Positions 36,789 to 46,628 of a stretch of 64,000 nt of DNA are shown piece by piece (position 1 is the stretch's first letter; the number at the start of each line of letters is the position of its first letter). The DNA comes from Sphingomonas sp. JC676 (GTDB lineage: Bacteria > Pseudomonadota > Alphaproteobacteria > Sphingomonadales > Sphingomonadaceae): positions 806,001 through 870,000 of the forward strand of contig NZ_JACTGR010000001.1 of the NCBI RefSeq assembly GCF_014489075.1. The letters are read 5' to 3'. Position numbers and translations under genes: made by a program. The notes beneath the pieces were generated by a model. It was not told where the DNA came from. It made no database searches and saw only the letters and a program-made list of their open reading frames with translations.

Positions 36789-38816
36789 TCACTTGTTGAA
36801 CTTCTCGCCCTTCTCCGCCTTTTCACGGAGCAGGGGCGCGACCTCGAAGCCGTGCTTCTCGAGGCCGGCGACGATCTTCTTGAGGCCTTCGGTGTCGGCC
36901 CAGAACATCGGGCCGCCGCGATAGACTGGCCAGCCATAGCCATAGATCCACACCACATCGATGTCGGACGCGCGCTGGGCCATGCCCTCGGCGAGGATCA
37001 GCGCACCTTCGTTGACCATCGGATAGAGGGTGCGTTCGACGATCTCCTCATCGGTGACCTCGTGCTGCGCCGCGCCGGTCTTCTTGCGGAAATCCTCGAT
37101 GATCTCGGCGACGCGCGGGCTGTTCGACGGGTTCCGTTTCTCGTCATAGTCGTAGAAGCCCTTGCTGGTCTTCTGGCCCCAACGACCCTCGGCGGCGAGG
37201 GCGTCGCGGATATTCTCGATGCGGGTCGGGTCGCGATGCCAGCCGATATCGACGCCGGCGAGATCGCTCATCTGGAACGGCCCCATCGGCATACCGAACG
37301 CGACATGGACGCGATCGATCTGCTCTGGCGTGGCGCCTTCCATGAGGAGCTTCATCGCCTCGACCTGGCGCGGCATCAGCATGCGGTTGCCGATAAAGCC
37401 GTAACAGACGCCCGCGACCACGGCGACTTTCTTGATCTTCTTCGAGACCGCCATGGCGGTGGCGAGCACGTCGTCGGCGGTCTTGGCGCCGCGGACGATC
37501 TCGAGCAGCTTCATGACATTGGCCGGCGAGAAGAAGTGCAGGCCGAGCACGTCCTGCGGCCGCGAGGTGCTCGCCGCGATCTCGTCGATGTTGAGGTAGC
37601 TGGTGTTGGAGGCAAGGATCGCGCCGGGCTTGGCGATCTTGTCGAGCCGGCCGAACACCTCCTTCTTGACGTCCATGCTCTCATAGACCGCTTCGATGAT
37701 CAGGTCGCATTCGGCGAGATCGTCGAAGTTGAGCGTCGGCTTGAGCAGCCCCATCGCGCCCTCGACCTGCTCGGCGGTCATCCGGCCCTTGGCGGCGGTC
37801 GCCTCGTAATTCTTGCGGATCGTGCCGGTGCCGCGATCGAGCGCTTCCTGCGCCATCTCGACGATGGTGACCGGGACGCCGGCCGAGAGGAAGTTCATCG
37901 AGATGCCGCCGCCCATCGTACCGGCGCCGATCACGCCGACGCGCTTGATGTCGCGCAGCTTGATGTCCTCGGGGATGCCGTCGATCTTCGATGCCTTGCG
38001 CTCGGCGAAGAAGATGTGGCGCAGCGCCGCCGACTGGGTGCCCATGATGAGCTTCATGAAGCCCATCCGCTCCTGCTGGACGCCCTCGGCATAGGGGGTG
38101 CCGGCGGTCTTCTCGATCAGGTCGATGATCGTCGCGGGCGCCTCGAAGCCGCGGAAGCGCTTGGCGTTGGTCTTGCGGAAAGTCTCGAACACCGCCGGAT
38201 CGACGGTGACCGGACGCTCGCTGGAGCGCGAGACCGGCTTGCCGATGACTTCGTTGGCGAAGGCGACCGCATCGGCGAGCAGGCTGTTCTCGCCGGCGAG
38301 GCGATCGACCAGCCCGGCCTGCTGGGCCTGGGCGGCGGAGACGGGATCGCCCTTGGCGGCGAGCTCGAGCGCGAACTCGACCCCAGCGACGCGCGGCAGG
38401 CGCTGGGTGCCGCCCGCGCCGGGCAGGATGCCGAGCTTCACCTCGGGCAGTCCGAACTTCGCCGAGGGGACGGCGATGCGATAATGGCTGGCCAGCGCGA
38501 CTTCGCAGCCGCCGCCGAGCGCGGTGCCGTGGACCGCGGCGATCACCGGCTTATCGAGCGCCTCGATCGCATCGACCAGCACCGGGAGCGACGGCTCCTG
38601 CATCGGCTTGCCGAATTCGGTGATGTCGGCACCCGCAAAGAAGGTCTTGCCGGCGCAGGTGATGACGACCGCCTTGATGCTCGCGTCGTTCCTGGCTTCC
38701 TCGATCCCGGCCTGGAGGCCCTGGCGGACCGCGGCGCCGAGCGCGTTCACCGGCGGATTGTCCGAGGTGAGGATCAGGACGTCGCCCTGGCGGCTGGTGG
38801 TGATGGGTCCGGTCAT
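36789..38816 (-). CDS. Bifunctional enoyl-CoA hydratase / 3-hydroxyacyl-CoA dehydrogenase (FadB/FadJ-like)
   Basis: The 675-residue beta-oxidation enzyme hydrates enoyl-CoA and oxidises the resulting 3-hydroxyacyl-CoA. The N-terminal crotonase domain (1-190) has [14 protein letters not shown], the oxyanion-hole segment [11 protein letters not shown] and [20 protein letters not shown]. The dehydrogenase domain starts near 290 with [20 protein letters not shown] and continues with [29 protein letters not shown] and two C-terminal helical domains. It is co-directional with the two dehydrogenase genes and tesB. The usual thiolase partner (fadA) is absent from the window. Confidence 0.94.
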   Translation of the reverse strand: MTGPITTSRQGDVLILTSDNPPVNALGAAVRQGLQAGIEEARNDASIKAVVITCAGKTFFAGADITEFGKPMQEPSLPVLVDAIEALDKPVIAAVHGTALGGGCEVALASHYRIAVPSAKFGLPEVKLGILPGAGGTQRLPRVAGVEFALELAAKGDPVSAAQAQQAGLVDRLAGENSLLADAVAFANEVIGKPVSRSSERPVTVDPAVFETFRKTNAKRFRGFEAPATIIDLIEKTAGTPYAEGVQQERMGFMKLIMGTQSAALRHIFFAERKASKIDGIPEDIKLRDIKRVGVIGAGTMGGGISMNFLSAGVPVTIVEMAQEALDRGTGTIRKNYEATAAKGRMTAEQVEGAMGLLKPTLNFDDLAECDLIIEAVYESMDVKKEVFGRLDKIAKPGAILASNTSYLNIDEIAASTSRPQDVLGLHFFSPANVMKLLEIVRGAKTADDVLATAMAVSKKIKKVAVVAGVCYGFIGNRMLMPRQVEAMKLLMEGATPEQIDRVHVAFGMPMGPFQMSDLAGVDIGWHRDPTRIENIRDALAAEGRWGQKTSKGFYDYDEKRNPSNSPRVAEIIEDFRKKTGAAQHEVTDEEIVERTLYPMVNEGALILAEGMAQRASDIDVVWIYGYGWPVYRGGPMFWADTEGLKKIVAGLEKHGFEVAPLLREKAEKGEKFNK

Positions 38817-38832
38817 TTCTTTCTCCGTTCAT

Positions 38833-38909
38833 GTTCCCCTGCGAAAGCAGGGGTCCAGGGTTCCAAGCGGGCCGTTCATGGCCCTGGGCTCCTGCTTTCG
38901 CAGGAGCAC
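38833..38909. repeat. Two-hairpin palindromic intergenic element (CCTGC stem variant)
   Basis: Left hairpin CCCCTGCGAAAGCAGGGG and right hairpin CTCCTGCTTTCGCAGGAG are inverted, with CCAGGG/CCCTGG inside. Compared with the CCCGGC copies, both strands of the stem have changed while the GAAA loop is kept. Confidence 0.85.
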
Positions 38910-38911
38910 GG

Positions 38912-40132
38912 TCAGGTCAGCGCCGAATAGATCATCGTCTTGAGCTCGCGGCGGATCGGGTAGGTTGTGGACGGCGAGAATTGCGTCATGAAGACCATCG
39001 TGATCCGTTCGATCGGATCGATGAAGAAGGCAGTCGAGAACATCCCGCCCCAATAATATTCGCCCGACGAACCGGGAAGCATCGACTTGGCGACGTCCAT
39101 ATTGATGGCGAAGCCCAGGCCGAAGCCGGTGCCGGCGTTGGTCGTCTCGCTGAACAGCGAGCGCGACATATGGGTGAGGTCCGAACCGCCGGGCAGGTGG
39201 TTCATCGTCATCAGATCGACGGTCTTGCGGCTGACAAGGCGCGTGCCTTCGAGCTCGCCGCCGTTCAGGAAGAAGGTGTTGAAGCGGTGATAGTCGAGCG
39301 CCGAGGAGACGAGGCCGCCGCCGCCCGAGACCAATCGGGGGAAGCGGGACCAGGCCGAAGCCGCGCCGCGATCGTACATCACCCGGGCGCCGCCGGGGGC
39401 GAGCGTCCAGCAATCGGCGAGGCGATCGATCTTGTCCTCGGGCACCTGGAAGAAGGTGTCGTGCATGCCAAGCGGGGCGAGGATGCGCTCGGCGAAGAAG
39501 CGGTCGAGCGACTGGCCCGAGACGCGCTCGACTACCGCGCCGAGCACGTCGGTCGACACCGAATAATTCCACTCGTCGCCGGGCGAGAATTCGAGCGGGA
39601 GCTTGCCGAGCGCGGCGACGAATTCGTCGAGCGTCAGATTGCCGTGCCAGTTTTCCATCTTCGACTCGCGATAGGCGGCGTCGATGGGGGTGCGGTCCTG
39701 GAAGCCATAGGTGAGGCCCGAAGTGTGGCGCAGCAGATCGATCATCCGCATTGGGCTCGCGGTCGGCCGGGTCTCGAACGCGACGCCGCCACCGCCGCCG
39801 GCATAGACGCCGACGCCCTTCAGTTCGGGCAGGACGTGATGGACCGGCGTGTCGAGCGCGACCTTGCCCGCCTCGAGCAGCATCATGAAGGCGAGACTAG
39901 TGACCGGCTTGGTCATCGAGGCGATGCGGAACAGGGTGGTGTGATCGACCGGCGCGCCGCCCTCGCGGGCAGGCCCCTGGTGCGAGAAATGGACGATCCG
40001 CCCGCTGCGTGCGATCAGAAGCTGGGCGTGCGGAAGCCTGCCCGAATCGAGATAGCGTTCCTTCACGAAAGCGTCGATCCGCGCGAGCCTGTCGCTGTCG
40101 AATCCCTCGCTCTCGGGGCTGGCGATCTTCAT
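38912..40132 (-). CDS. Serine hydrolase of the beta-lactamase/esterase (class C-like) family
   Basis: The 406-residue protein has the SxxK nucleophile motif RIASMTKPVTS (Ser72, Lys75), HTSGLTYGF and a Tyr-containing second motif in WNYSVSTDVLG. Such enzymes are usually esterases acting on short acyl esters rather than true beta-lactamases. No signal peptide is seen from the ATG at 40132, implying a cytoplasmic location. It is the first gene of the leftward operon with the FadB-like enzyme, two dehydrogenases and TesB, and could release acyl chains for it. Confidence 0.9.
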   Translation of the reverse strand: MKIASPESEGFDSDRLARIDAFVKERYLDSGRLPHAQLLIARSGRIVHFSHQGPAREGGAPVDHTTLFRIASMTKPVTSLAFMMLLEAGKVALDTPVHHVLPELKGVGVYAGGGGGVAFETRPTASPMRMIDLLRHTSGLTYGFQDRTPIDAAYRESKMENWHGNLTLDEFVAALGKLPLEFSPGDEWNYSVSTDVLGAVVERVSGQSLDRFFAERILAPLGMHDTFFQVPEDKIDRLADCWTLAPGGARVMYDRGAASAWSRFPRLVSGGGGLVSSALDYHRFNTFFLNGGELEGTRLVSRKTVDLMTMNHLPGGSDLTHMSRSLFSETTNAGTGFGLGFAINMDVAKSMLPGSSGEYYWGGMFSTAFFIDPIERITMVFMTQFSPSTTYPIRRELKTMIYSALT

Positions 40133-40224
40133 GCTGCGGGCATACCTCTTGTTCGAATCTTCGGACTTGCGCCTTCTTGCGTGCGCACGACTCCTATTGC
40201 CTTGAGCGCGACACGAATCAACAC

Positions 40225-40241
40225 TAACGTTCCGGACGGTA
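40225..40241. promoter_or_regulatory. Imperfect palindrome in divergent promoter region
   Basis: TAACG-TTCCGGA-CGGTA has near-matching arms (4 of 5 bases) and a palindromic core TCCGGA. It lies in the 154-base spacer between the divergent esterase operon and acyl-CoA ligase gene. The arms resemble those of the TACCG-N6-CGGTA site at 26157, so the tandem TetR protein or a relative could act here. This is speculative. Confidence 0.3.
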
Positions 40242-40286
40242 CGGCTTCCCCGCCAAACCCAACATTCAGATTTGGAGAGATCGCGC

Positions 40287-42035
40287 TTGTCCCTCGAACC
40301 GATCGTGCCGCTGGACCCGACCTGGCCCAAGATGTCGCTCGAAGACGCCAAGGCCGCACTGACCGCGCCGGGCGCGCGCTTCGAAATGGAGACGGTGACG
40401 ATCCGCGGCGTGCCGACGCGGGTGTGGAAGAACGCGCCGCCGTCGCTTGCCGTTCTGCAGCGATTGGTCCGCGCCTATGGCGATCGGGTCTTCACCATCT
40501 ATGAGGACGAGCGCGTAACCTACGAAGCGAATTACCGCGCGGTCTGCCATCTTGCGGCGAAGCTGCAGGCATTGGGCGTGGTCAAGGGCGACCGGGTGGC
40601 GCTGGCGATGCGCAACCTGCCCGAATGGCCGGTGATCTTCTTCGCGGCGACGAGCATCGGCGCGATCCTGGTGCCGCTGAATGCGTGGTGGACCGGCGGC
40701 GAGCTCGAATATGGGCTGAAGGATTCGGGGTCGAAGATCCTGTTTGTCGATGCCGAGCGGCACGAGCGGCTGAAGCAATGTTATGGCGTGCTGCCCGACC
40801 TGGAGACGGTGGTGGTCAGCCGCGCCAGGACCGCGCTGGACATGCCGGCGACGAGCCTGGAGGGGCTGATCGGCAGCCCGGCCGAATGGGCCTCGCTGCC
40901 CGATATTCGCTTTCCCGAGGTCGAGATCGCGCCCGAGGACGACGCGACGATCTTCTACACCAGCGGCACGACCGGTAGCCCCAAGGGCGCGCTGGGCACG
41001 CACCGCAACATCATGACCAACATATTGTCGGGCGGCTATTCGGCGGCGCGGACCCTGCTCCGCCGTGGCGAGATCCCGCCGGCGGTGCCCGACCACAAGG
41101 TGAGCCTGTTGGTGATTCCGCTGTTTCACGTCACCGCGTGCAGCGCGGGACTGATGGGGATGATGGCGGCGGGGGCGACGATCGTCTTCATGCGACGCTG
41201 GGACCCGGTGCTGGCGATGGGGCTGATCGAGCGCGAGAAGATCAACATGACCGGCGGCGTGCCGACGATCGCATGGCAGTTGCTCGAGCATCCCGAGCGG
41301 GCGAACCATGACCTCTCCAGCCTGGAGACGATCGCCTATGGCGGCGCGCCCTCGGCGCCCGAGCTGGTGCGGCGGATCTATGAGGAATTCGGGGCTTTGC
41401 CCTCGAACGGCTGGGGCATGACCGAGACGATGGCGACGGTGACCAGCCATGGCGCCGAGGATTATCTCTCCAAGCCGACCAGCGCGGGGCCGCCGGTGGC
41501 GGTGGCCGACCTCAAGATCATGGACCTGGAGGGCGAGACCGAGCTGCCGCTGGGTGAAGTGGGTGAGCTCTGGGCGCGCGGGCCGATGATCGTGAAGGGT
41601 TATTGGGCCAAGCCCGAGGCGACCGCCGAGACCTTCCGTGACGGCTGGGTCAAGACCGGCGACCTGGCGCGGCTCGACGAGGACGGGTTCGTCTATATCG
41701 TCGACCGGGCCAAGGACATCATCATCCGCGGTGGCGAGAACATCTATTCGTCCGAGGTGGAGGACGTGCTCTACGCGCATCCGGCGGTGTGCGACGCGGC
41801 ACTGATCGGCGTGCCGCACCGCACGCTGGGCGAGGAGCCAGTCGCGGTGGTCCAGCTCGCACGCGGCATGGAGGCGAGTGAGGCCGAGCTGCAGGCCTGG
41901 GTCCGCGAGCGGCTGGCCGGGTTCAAGGTGCCGGTGGCGGTGCGCTTCGTTGAGGAGGTGCTGCCGCGGAATGCGAACGGGAAGATATTGAAGAAGGATC
42001 TGAAGGCGCTGTTCGTGGGGGAGGCGGCGGCTTAG
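40287..42035 (+). CDS. Class I adenylate-forming acyl-CoA synthetase
   Basis: The 582-residue enzyme activates a carboxylic acid to its CoA ester. It has the P-loop IFYTSGTTGSPKGALG (about 220), NGWGMTETMATV, the hinge TGDLARLDEDGFVYIVDR, the gate GGENIYSSEVEDVL and the C-terminal RNANGKILKKDLK with the catalytic Lys. The start is read as TTG at 40287 with GGAGA at 40274-40278; a TTG at 40272 overlaps that site, and the first ATG is at 40332. It is divergent from the beta-oxidation operon and would feed it. Confidence 0.9.
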   Translation: MSLEPIVPLDPTWPKMSLEDAKAALTAPGARFEMETVTIRGVPTRVWKNAPPSLAVLQRLVRAYGDRVFTIYEDERVTYEANYRAVCHLAAKLQALGVVKGDRVALAMRNLPEWPVIFFAATSIGAILVPLNAWWTGGELEYGLKDSGSKILFVDAERHERLKQCYGVLPDLETVVVSRARTALDMPATSLEGLIGSPAEWASLPDIRFPEVEIAPEDDATIFYTSGTTGSPKGALGTHRNIMTNILSGGYSAARTLLRRGEIPPAVPDHKVSLLVIPLFHVTACSAGLMGMMAAGATIVFMRRWDPVLAMGLIEREKINMTGGVPTIAWQLLEHPERANHDLSSLETIAYGGAPSAPELVRRIYEEFGALPSNGWGMTETMATVTSHGAEDYLSKPTSAGPPVAVADLKIMDLEGETELPLGEVGELWARGPMIVKGYWAKPEATAETFRDGWVKTGDLARLDEDGFVYIVDRAKDIIIRGGENIYSSEVEDVLYAHPAVCDAALIGVPHRTLGEEPVAVVQLARGMEASEAELQAWVRERLAGFKVPVAVRFVEEVLPRNANGKILKKDLKALFVGEAAA

Positions 42036-42057
42036 GCAAATAGCCGGGGGCGGCGGG

Positions 42058-43626
42058 ATGATCTTCACGACAGACGTTTCGCAGCCGAGCATTCCGCGGC
42101 GGCACTTCATGGGTCTTGCCGCTCTGGCCGCGGGAGGTGCGGTGTTCGGCGCGCGCGCGTTCGCCGCCGGCCTTCCTGCACAGATCGCGGACACGGGCGC
42201 CGTTCAGCTTTCCGGGGCGATCCGGACGCGCGCGGTTTCGTGCGTCGAGGTGATGACCGCCTATCTCGACCGGATCGACAGGCTCAACCCGAAGGTCAAC
42301 GCGATCGTCGCGCTGCAGGGCCGCGGCGAGCTGATCGCGCAGGCGCAGCGGTGCGACGCGCAGCTGGCAGCGAAGGAGCCGGTCGGCGTGCTCCACGGCT
42401 TTCCGCATGCCGTGAAGGACCTGATGCCAGTCAAGGGCATGCGCTTCACCCAGGGCTCGCCGATCTTCCGCGATTTCGTTGCCCAGGCCGACGCGCTCCA
42501 GGTCGAACGCCTCCGCAAGGCCGGTGCGATCATTATCGGCAAGACCAATACGCCGGAGTTCGGCCTGGGCTCGCACACCTTCAACCCGGTCTATGGCGCG
42601 ACGCGCAACCCGTTCGACCTGTCCAAATCGGCCGGCGGAAGCAGCGGTGGGGCTGCGGTCGCGCTGGCGCTGAAGATGGTGCCGCTTGCGGACGGCAGCG
42701 ATTATGGCGGGAGTCTCCGCAACCCGGCCGGCTGGAACAATGTCTATGGCTTCCGCACCAGCATCGGCCGGGTGCCGGGGCGCGGGGGGGACGAATGGCT
42801 GCCCTCGATGGGAGTCGCTGGCCCGATGGCGGGCAACGTCGCCGATCTCGCGCTGCTGCTGTCTGTGCAGGCAGGGTTCGATCCGAGCGCGCCGCTGGCG
42901 ATGGAGAGCGATGGGGCGCAATATCGTCAGCGCCCGAAGCGAGACTTCAAGGGCGTCCGGATTGCCTGGTCAGGGGATTTCAAAGGCGCGGTGCCGTTCG
43001 AGCCCGAAGTGCTGGAGGTCTGCCGGAAGGCGCTAAAGTCGTTCGAGGCGATAGGCTGCACCGTCGAGGAAGCGGTGCCCGATTATCCGGTTGAAAAGGC
43101 GTGGCAGGCCTTCGTCAAACTGCGCGGCTGGCAGCAGGGCGGGGCGCTGCTGGACGTCTACAACGACCCGGCGAAGCGCGCGATGCTCAAGCCCGAGGCG
43201 GTCTACGAGGTCGAGCAGGGGCGTGCGCTTTCGGGGTTCGATGTCAGCGCCAATTCGGTGATCCGGAGCGAATGGGGGCGGGCGGTGAGGGCGTTGTTCA
43301 AGCAATACGACTATTGGATCGTTCCGACGGCGCAGCTGTTTCCCTTCGACCGGGAGATGCGTTGGCCGGCGCGGGTCGCGGGGCGCGAGATGCGGACCTA
43401 TCACGAGTGGATGCAGGCGGTTTGCCTGGTGACCCTTTCCGGTTGTCCGTCGCTGGCGGCGCCAGCCGGGTTTGGCGCGAGCGGGCTGCCGATCGGGGTG
43501 CAGATCATCGCGCCGGTTCATGGGGAGCTGGCCTGCCTGCAACTGGCGGCGGGTTTCGAGCAGGCGAACCGGGCGAATGTGGCGCGGGTGTCGCCGTTGC
43601 TGGCTAGACCCGCGGCGTCACGATAG
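42058..43626 (+). CDS. Tat-exported amidase (amidase-signature family)
   Basis: The 522-residue amide hydrolase has the Ser-cisSer-Lys triad: Lys120 in HAVKDLMPVKG, the cis-Ser within SAGGSSGGAAV and nucleophile Ser219 in DGSDYGGSLRNPA. A twin-arginine signal (IPRRHFMGLAALAAGGAVFG) at about 12-32 indicates export folded through Tat, unusual for the mostly cytoplasmic family. It follows the acyl-CoA ligase by 22 bases, and its 3' end overlaps the convergent glpK by 23 bases. The substrate is unknown; N-acyl amides would fit the setting. Confidence 0.9.
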   Translation: MIFTTDVSQPSIPRRHFMGLAALAAGGAVFGARAFAAGLPAQIADTGAVQLSGAIRTRAVSCVEVMTAYLDRIDRLNPKVNAIVALQGRGELIAQAQRCDAQLAAKEPVGVLHGFPHAVKDLMPVKGMRFTQGSPIFRDFVAQADALQVERLRKAGAIIIGKTNTPEFGLGSHTFNPVYGATRNPFDLSKSAGGSSGGAAVALALKMVPLADGSDYGGSLRNPAGWNNVYGFRTSIGRVPGRGGDEWLPSMGVAGPMAGNVADLALLLSVQAGFDPSAPLAMESDGAQYRQRPKRDFKGVRIAWSGDFKGAVPFEPEVLEVCRKALKSFEAIGCTVEEAVPDYPVEKAWQAFVKLRGWQQGGALLDVYNDPAKRAMLKPEAVYEVEQGRALSGFDVSANSVIRSEWGRAVRALFKQYDYWIVPTAQLFPFDREMRWPARVAGREMRTYHEWMQAVCLVTLSGCPSLAAPAGFGASGLPIGVQIIAPVHGELACLQLAAGFEQANRANVARVSPLLARPAASR

Positions 43627-45073
43627 AGGCGACAGCCCGGTCCCATCCCGCCAGCCGGGCTGCACGGGCGTCGGCATCCAGCTTTGGCTCGAACGTCAAC
43701 CCGGCCCCGCGCATCTTTGCCGCTTCCTCCAGCCCCGCGAACATCCCGCAGCCCACGCCTGCCAGCATCGCCGCGCCGAGCGCGGTAGTTTCCGCGAAAT
43801 CGGGGCGGTCGACGGGCAAAGCGAGGATGTCGGCGAGGTCCTGCGCGATCCAGTCGTTGGTGACCATGCCGCCGTCGACGCGGAGCCGCGCCCAATCGGC
43901 ACCATCGGCGGCGAAGGCGGTCTTGAGGTCGTGGCTCTGGTGCGCCATCGCCTCCAGCGCGGCGCGGACGATATGCGCGCGGGTGGCGGAGAAGGTGAGA
44001 CCGGAGAGGGACGCGCGGGCATCGGGCTCCCACCAGGGCGCGCCAAGGCCGCTCAATGCGGGGACGAGATAGACGCCCCCATTGTCGGGGACCGAGCGGG
44101 CGAGCGCCTCGGTCTCCCCGGCGGTCTCGATCAGGCGGATCGAGTCCCGCAGCCACTGGACCAGGCTGCCCGCGACGAACACCGAGCCTTCGAGCGCATA
44201 GGTGCGGCGGCCGTTCAGCTGCCACAGCACGGTGGAGAGCAGGCGGTGCTTCGAGCTGGGCGGGATGGTGCCGGCATTGGTGAGGACGAAAGCGCCGGTG
44301 CCATAGGTCGCCTTGGTCTCGCCGCGCTCCAGGCAGGCCTGGCCGATCGTCGCGGACTGCTGGTCGCCCGCCATGCCGCAGATCGGGATCTCGCCGCCGA
44401 ACAATTTCGTGGTGCCGAACTTCCCGGCGCAATCGACGATCTCCGGCAGCGCCTCGCGCGGCGCGTGGAACATGTCGAGCAGCCCGTCGCTCCAGCCGCC
44501 GCTGCCCAGGCCCATCAGCAAGGTGCGCGAGGCATTGGTGGCGTCGGTGATGTGCAGGCCGCCGGTGAGCTTCCACACCAGCCAGCTTTCGATCGTGCCG
44601 ATCGCCAGCCGATCGCCCGCGCCCTTCAGTTGCGGCCAGTGCTCCATCGCCCAGGCGATCTTGGTGCCCGAGAAATAGGGATCGAGCAGCAGTCCGGTGC
44701 GCGCCTGGACGCCTGGCTCCTCGCCGGCTTCGCGCAGCTTGCGGCAGAGCGGCGCGCTGCGGCGGTCCTGCCAGACGATCGCGGGCGCGAGCGGCTCGCC
44801 GGTCGCCTTGTCCCAAAAGACGATCGTCTCGCGCTGGTTGGTGATGCCGATCGCGGCAATCTGGTCGGCACCGCCGGCCTCCAGCACCATGGCATGCGCG
44901 CATTGGAGGCTGCGGCGCCAGATTTCGCTGGCGTCGTGCTCGACCAGGCCGGGGCCGGGATAATGCTGGGTGAGTTCGGCGGAACGCGAAGCCAGGCATT
45001 TGCCGCCCGCGGCGAACAGCATCGCGCGCGTCGAGGTGGTGCCTTCGTCGATGACGAGGATCTTTTCTGCCAT
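43604..45073 (-). CDS. glpK: Glycerol kinase
   Basis: GlpK phosphorylates glycerol to glycerol-3-phosphate. The 489-residue FGGY-family kinase begins MAEKILVIDEGTTSTRAMLF and carries ITNQRETIVFWDK, YFSGTKIAWAM, the ATP-site region ATYGTGAFVLTNAG and the C-terminal RVDGGMVTNDWIAQDLADIL. Length and motifs are normal. No glpF or glpD is adjacent. Its position at the end of the lipid region suggests use of glycerol freed from acylglycerols, but it may be unrelated. Confidence 0.95.
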   Translation of the reverse strand: MAEKILVIDEGTTSTRAMLFAAGGKCLASRSAELTQHYPGPGLVEHDASEIWRRSLQCAHAMVLEAGGADQIAAIGITNQRETIVFWDKATGEPLAPAIVWQDRRSAPLCRKLREAGEEPGVQARTGLLLDPYFSGTKIAWAMEHWPQLKGAGDRLAIGTIESWLVWKLTGGLHITDATNASRTLLMGLGSGGWSDGLLDMFHAPREALPEIVDCAGKFGTTKLFGGEIPICGMAGDQQSATIGQACLERGETKATYGTGAFVLTNAGTIPPSSKHRLLSTVLWQLNGRRTYALEGSVFVAGSLVQWLRDSIRLIETAGETEALARSVPDNGGVYLVPALSGLGAPWWEPDARASLSGLTFSATRAHIVRAALEAMAHQSHDLKTAFAADGADWARLRVDGGMVTNDWIAQDLADILALPVDRPDFAETTALGAAMLAGVGCGMFAGLEEAAKMRGAGLTFEPKLDADARAARLAGWDRAVASIVTPRV

Positions 45074-45166
45074 TCGGGGAGGCTAGCGGGGATTGAAGAC
45101 TTGGGGAACCGGGGCGTTGCTCCGAGTCGCGGGGACCCCTAGGGTGGCCGGAACGAAAGGGCACAA

Positions 45167-46405
45167 GTGGACGACATACCCGGAACGATAGGCGGCGAGC
45201 CCTTGGACGACGGGATCCCTTCGGGTGGTGAACGTGCGTCGCGCGGTGCGGCTGAATTCCAGGAGAGCATCGGCAATGGGCTGAAACGCGACCGGCTGAT
45301 GGCGGCGCTGACGCTGATCGCCGGGATCGGGCTGCTGCTCGCCTTGCCCTTCGCGCTCCAGGCGGGATCGCCCTTCTTCCTGCCGCTCACCGCAGCGCTG
45401 GTGATCGCGATCGCGCTGGTGCCCTTACTCGAATGGCTCGAGCGGCACCGCATGCCGGCGCCGCTTGCCGCGCTCACCTGCGTATTGCTGTTCCTGGTCG
45501 CGGCGAACGTCGCGCTGGCGTCGATCGTGGTGCCGGCCTGGCAATGGATCCGGCGGCTGCCCGAGAGCATCCCGCAGATCCAGCACAATCTCGAGCCGCT
45601 GATTCGCTTCTATGCGAATCTCGAGCAGTTCGTGAACAAGACGCTGACCAACTTCGCCGCCGCGCCGATCCGCCAGCCGACCACGGTGCAGGCGCCGCCG
45701 CCGCGCTCGCTGCTCGATCTGTTCGCCACCTCGGCGCCGTCGGCGCTGATCGAGATGTTCTTCGCGATCCTGGTGATCTATTTCTTCCTCTCGGGCTGGA
45801 CCCGGCTGCGGCGCGGCGCGATCACTTCGCGCTCGAGCTTCGGCGGCGCGATGGCGACCGCGCGGGTGATCCAGGACGTGGTCGACGACACCTCGGCCTA
45901 TCTGGGCACGATCACATTGATCAACATGACGTTGGGGCTGATCGTCGCGGGCGCACTGTGGCTGCTCGGCATGCCGACGCCGCTGATGTGGGGCGGCATC
46001 GTCGCGCTGTTCAATTACATTCCCTATATCGGGCCGGTGATCGCCGCGGTGTTGCTGGCTGTGGGCGGGCTGATGAGCTTCGCCGATATCGGCTGGGCGA
46101 TGGTACCGCCGGCGATCATGATCGGCGCGCACCTGATCGAAGCCAATTTCGTGACCCCGCTGATCGTCGGGCACCGCCTGACGATCAATCCGATCATGAT
46201 CCTGATCTCGCTGAGCTTCTGGGGTTGGGTGTGGGGCACCACAGGCGCGCTGCTCGCGGTGCCGCTGCTGATTATCATCCAGACGGTGCTCAACGCCGCC
46301 GGCAAGCCGGATATCGCGGGATTCCTGTTCGAGCACGGCACGCTGGTGAGCGATCCCGAGGAGGCGCGGCCGCATCGTCGCGCTAGCCGCGACCAATCCG
46401 GTTGA
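45167..46405 (+). CDS. AI-2E/PerM-family transporter
   Basis: The 412-residue membrane protein has paired N-terminal helices (LTLIAGIGLLLALPFAL; FLPLTAALVIAIALVPLLEWLE), a periplasmic Pro-rich stretch and C-terminal helices including GGIVALFNYIPYIGPVIAA (about 290), the motif region shared by the family. Members have been linked to AI-2 export and Na+/H+ antiport, so the substrate is not defined. The start is GTG at 45167 behind GAAAGGGC. It is divergent from glpK and followed by tRNA-Asp. Confidence 0.88.
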   Translation: MDDIPGTIGGEPLDDGIPSGGERASRGAAEFQESIGNGLKRDRLMAALTLIAGIGLLLALPFALQAGSPFFLPLTAALVIAIALVPLLEWLERHRMPAPLAALTCVLLFLVAANVALASIVVPAWQWIRRLPESIPQIQHNLEPLIRFYANLEQFVNKTLTNFAAAPIRQPTTVQAPPPRSLLDLFATSAPSALIEMFFAILVIYFFLSGWTRLRRGAITSRSSFGGAMATARVIQDVVDDTSAYLGTITLINMTLGLIVAGALWLLGMPTPLMWGGIVALFNYIPYIGPVIAAVLLAVGGLMSFADIGWAMVPPAIMIGAHLIEANFVTPLIVGHRLTINPIMILISLSFWGWVWGTTGALLAVPLLIIIQTVLNAAGKPDIAGFLFEHGTLVSDPEEARPHRRASRDQSG

Positions 46406-46430
46406 CACCCCCGAATCCGGCGGCTAGTGG
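46402..46430 (+). promoter_or_regulatory. Promoter of tRNA-Asp
   Basis: TTGACA (46402-46407), exactly 17 bases, then TAGTGG (46425-46430), 21 bases before the tRNA. The -35 overlaps the final codons of the upstream transporter gene, so the tRNA can be transcribed on its own. Confidence 0.6.
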
Positions 46431-46451
46431 CCGCCTCCTCGCTTGGAATGA

Positions 46452-46528
<77 letters not shown>

Positions 46529-46628
46529 CGCGCCGAGGATTGCACTCGGACGCGGTCGGGCATAGCCTCCCTTCACAGCGGAAATCATATTCGCGGTCGC
46601 ATGAACTTTGCTCCCAGGGGAGGAAGCG

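Noticed and set aside
36852..38930. A 692-codon open frame opposite the FadB-like gene
   Set aside because: The minus strand has unmistakable crotonase and dehydrogenase motifs; the plus-strand product is low-complexity and runs into a repeat element.
40266..42194. A 642-codon open frame opposite the acyl-CoA synthetase gene
   Set aside because: Composition-driven shadow of a gene with all ligase motifs; it shows no signal, domain or ribosome binding site.
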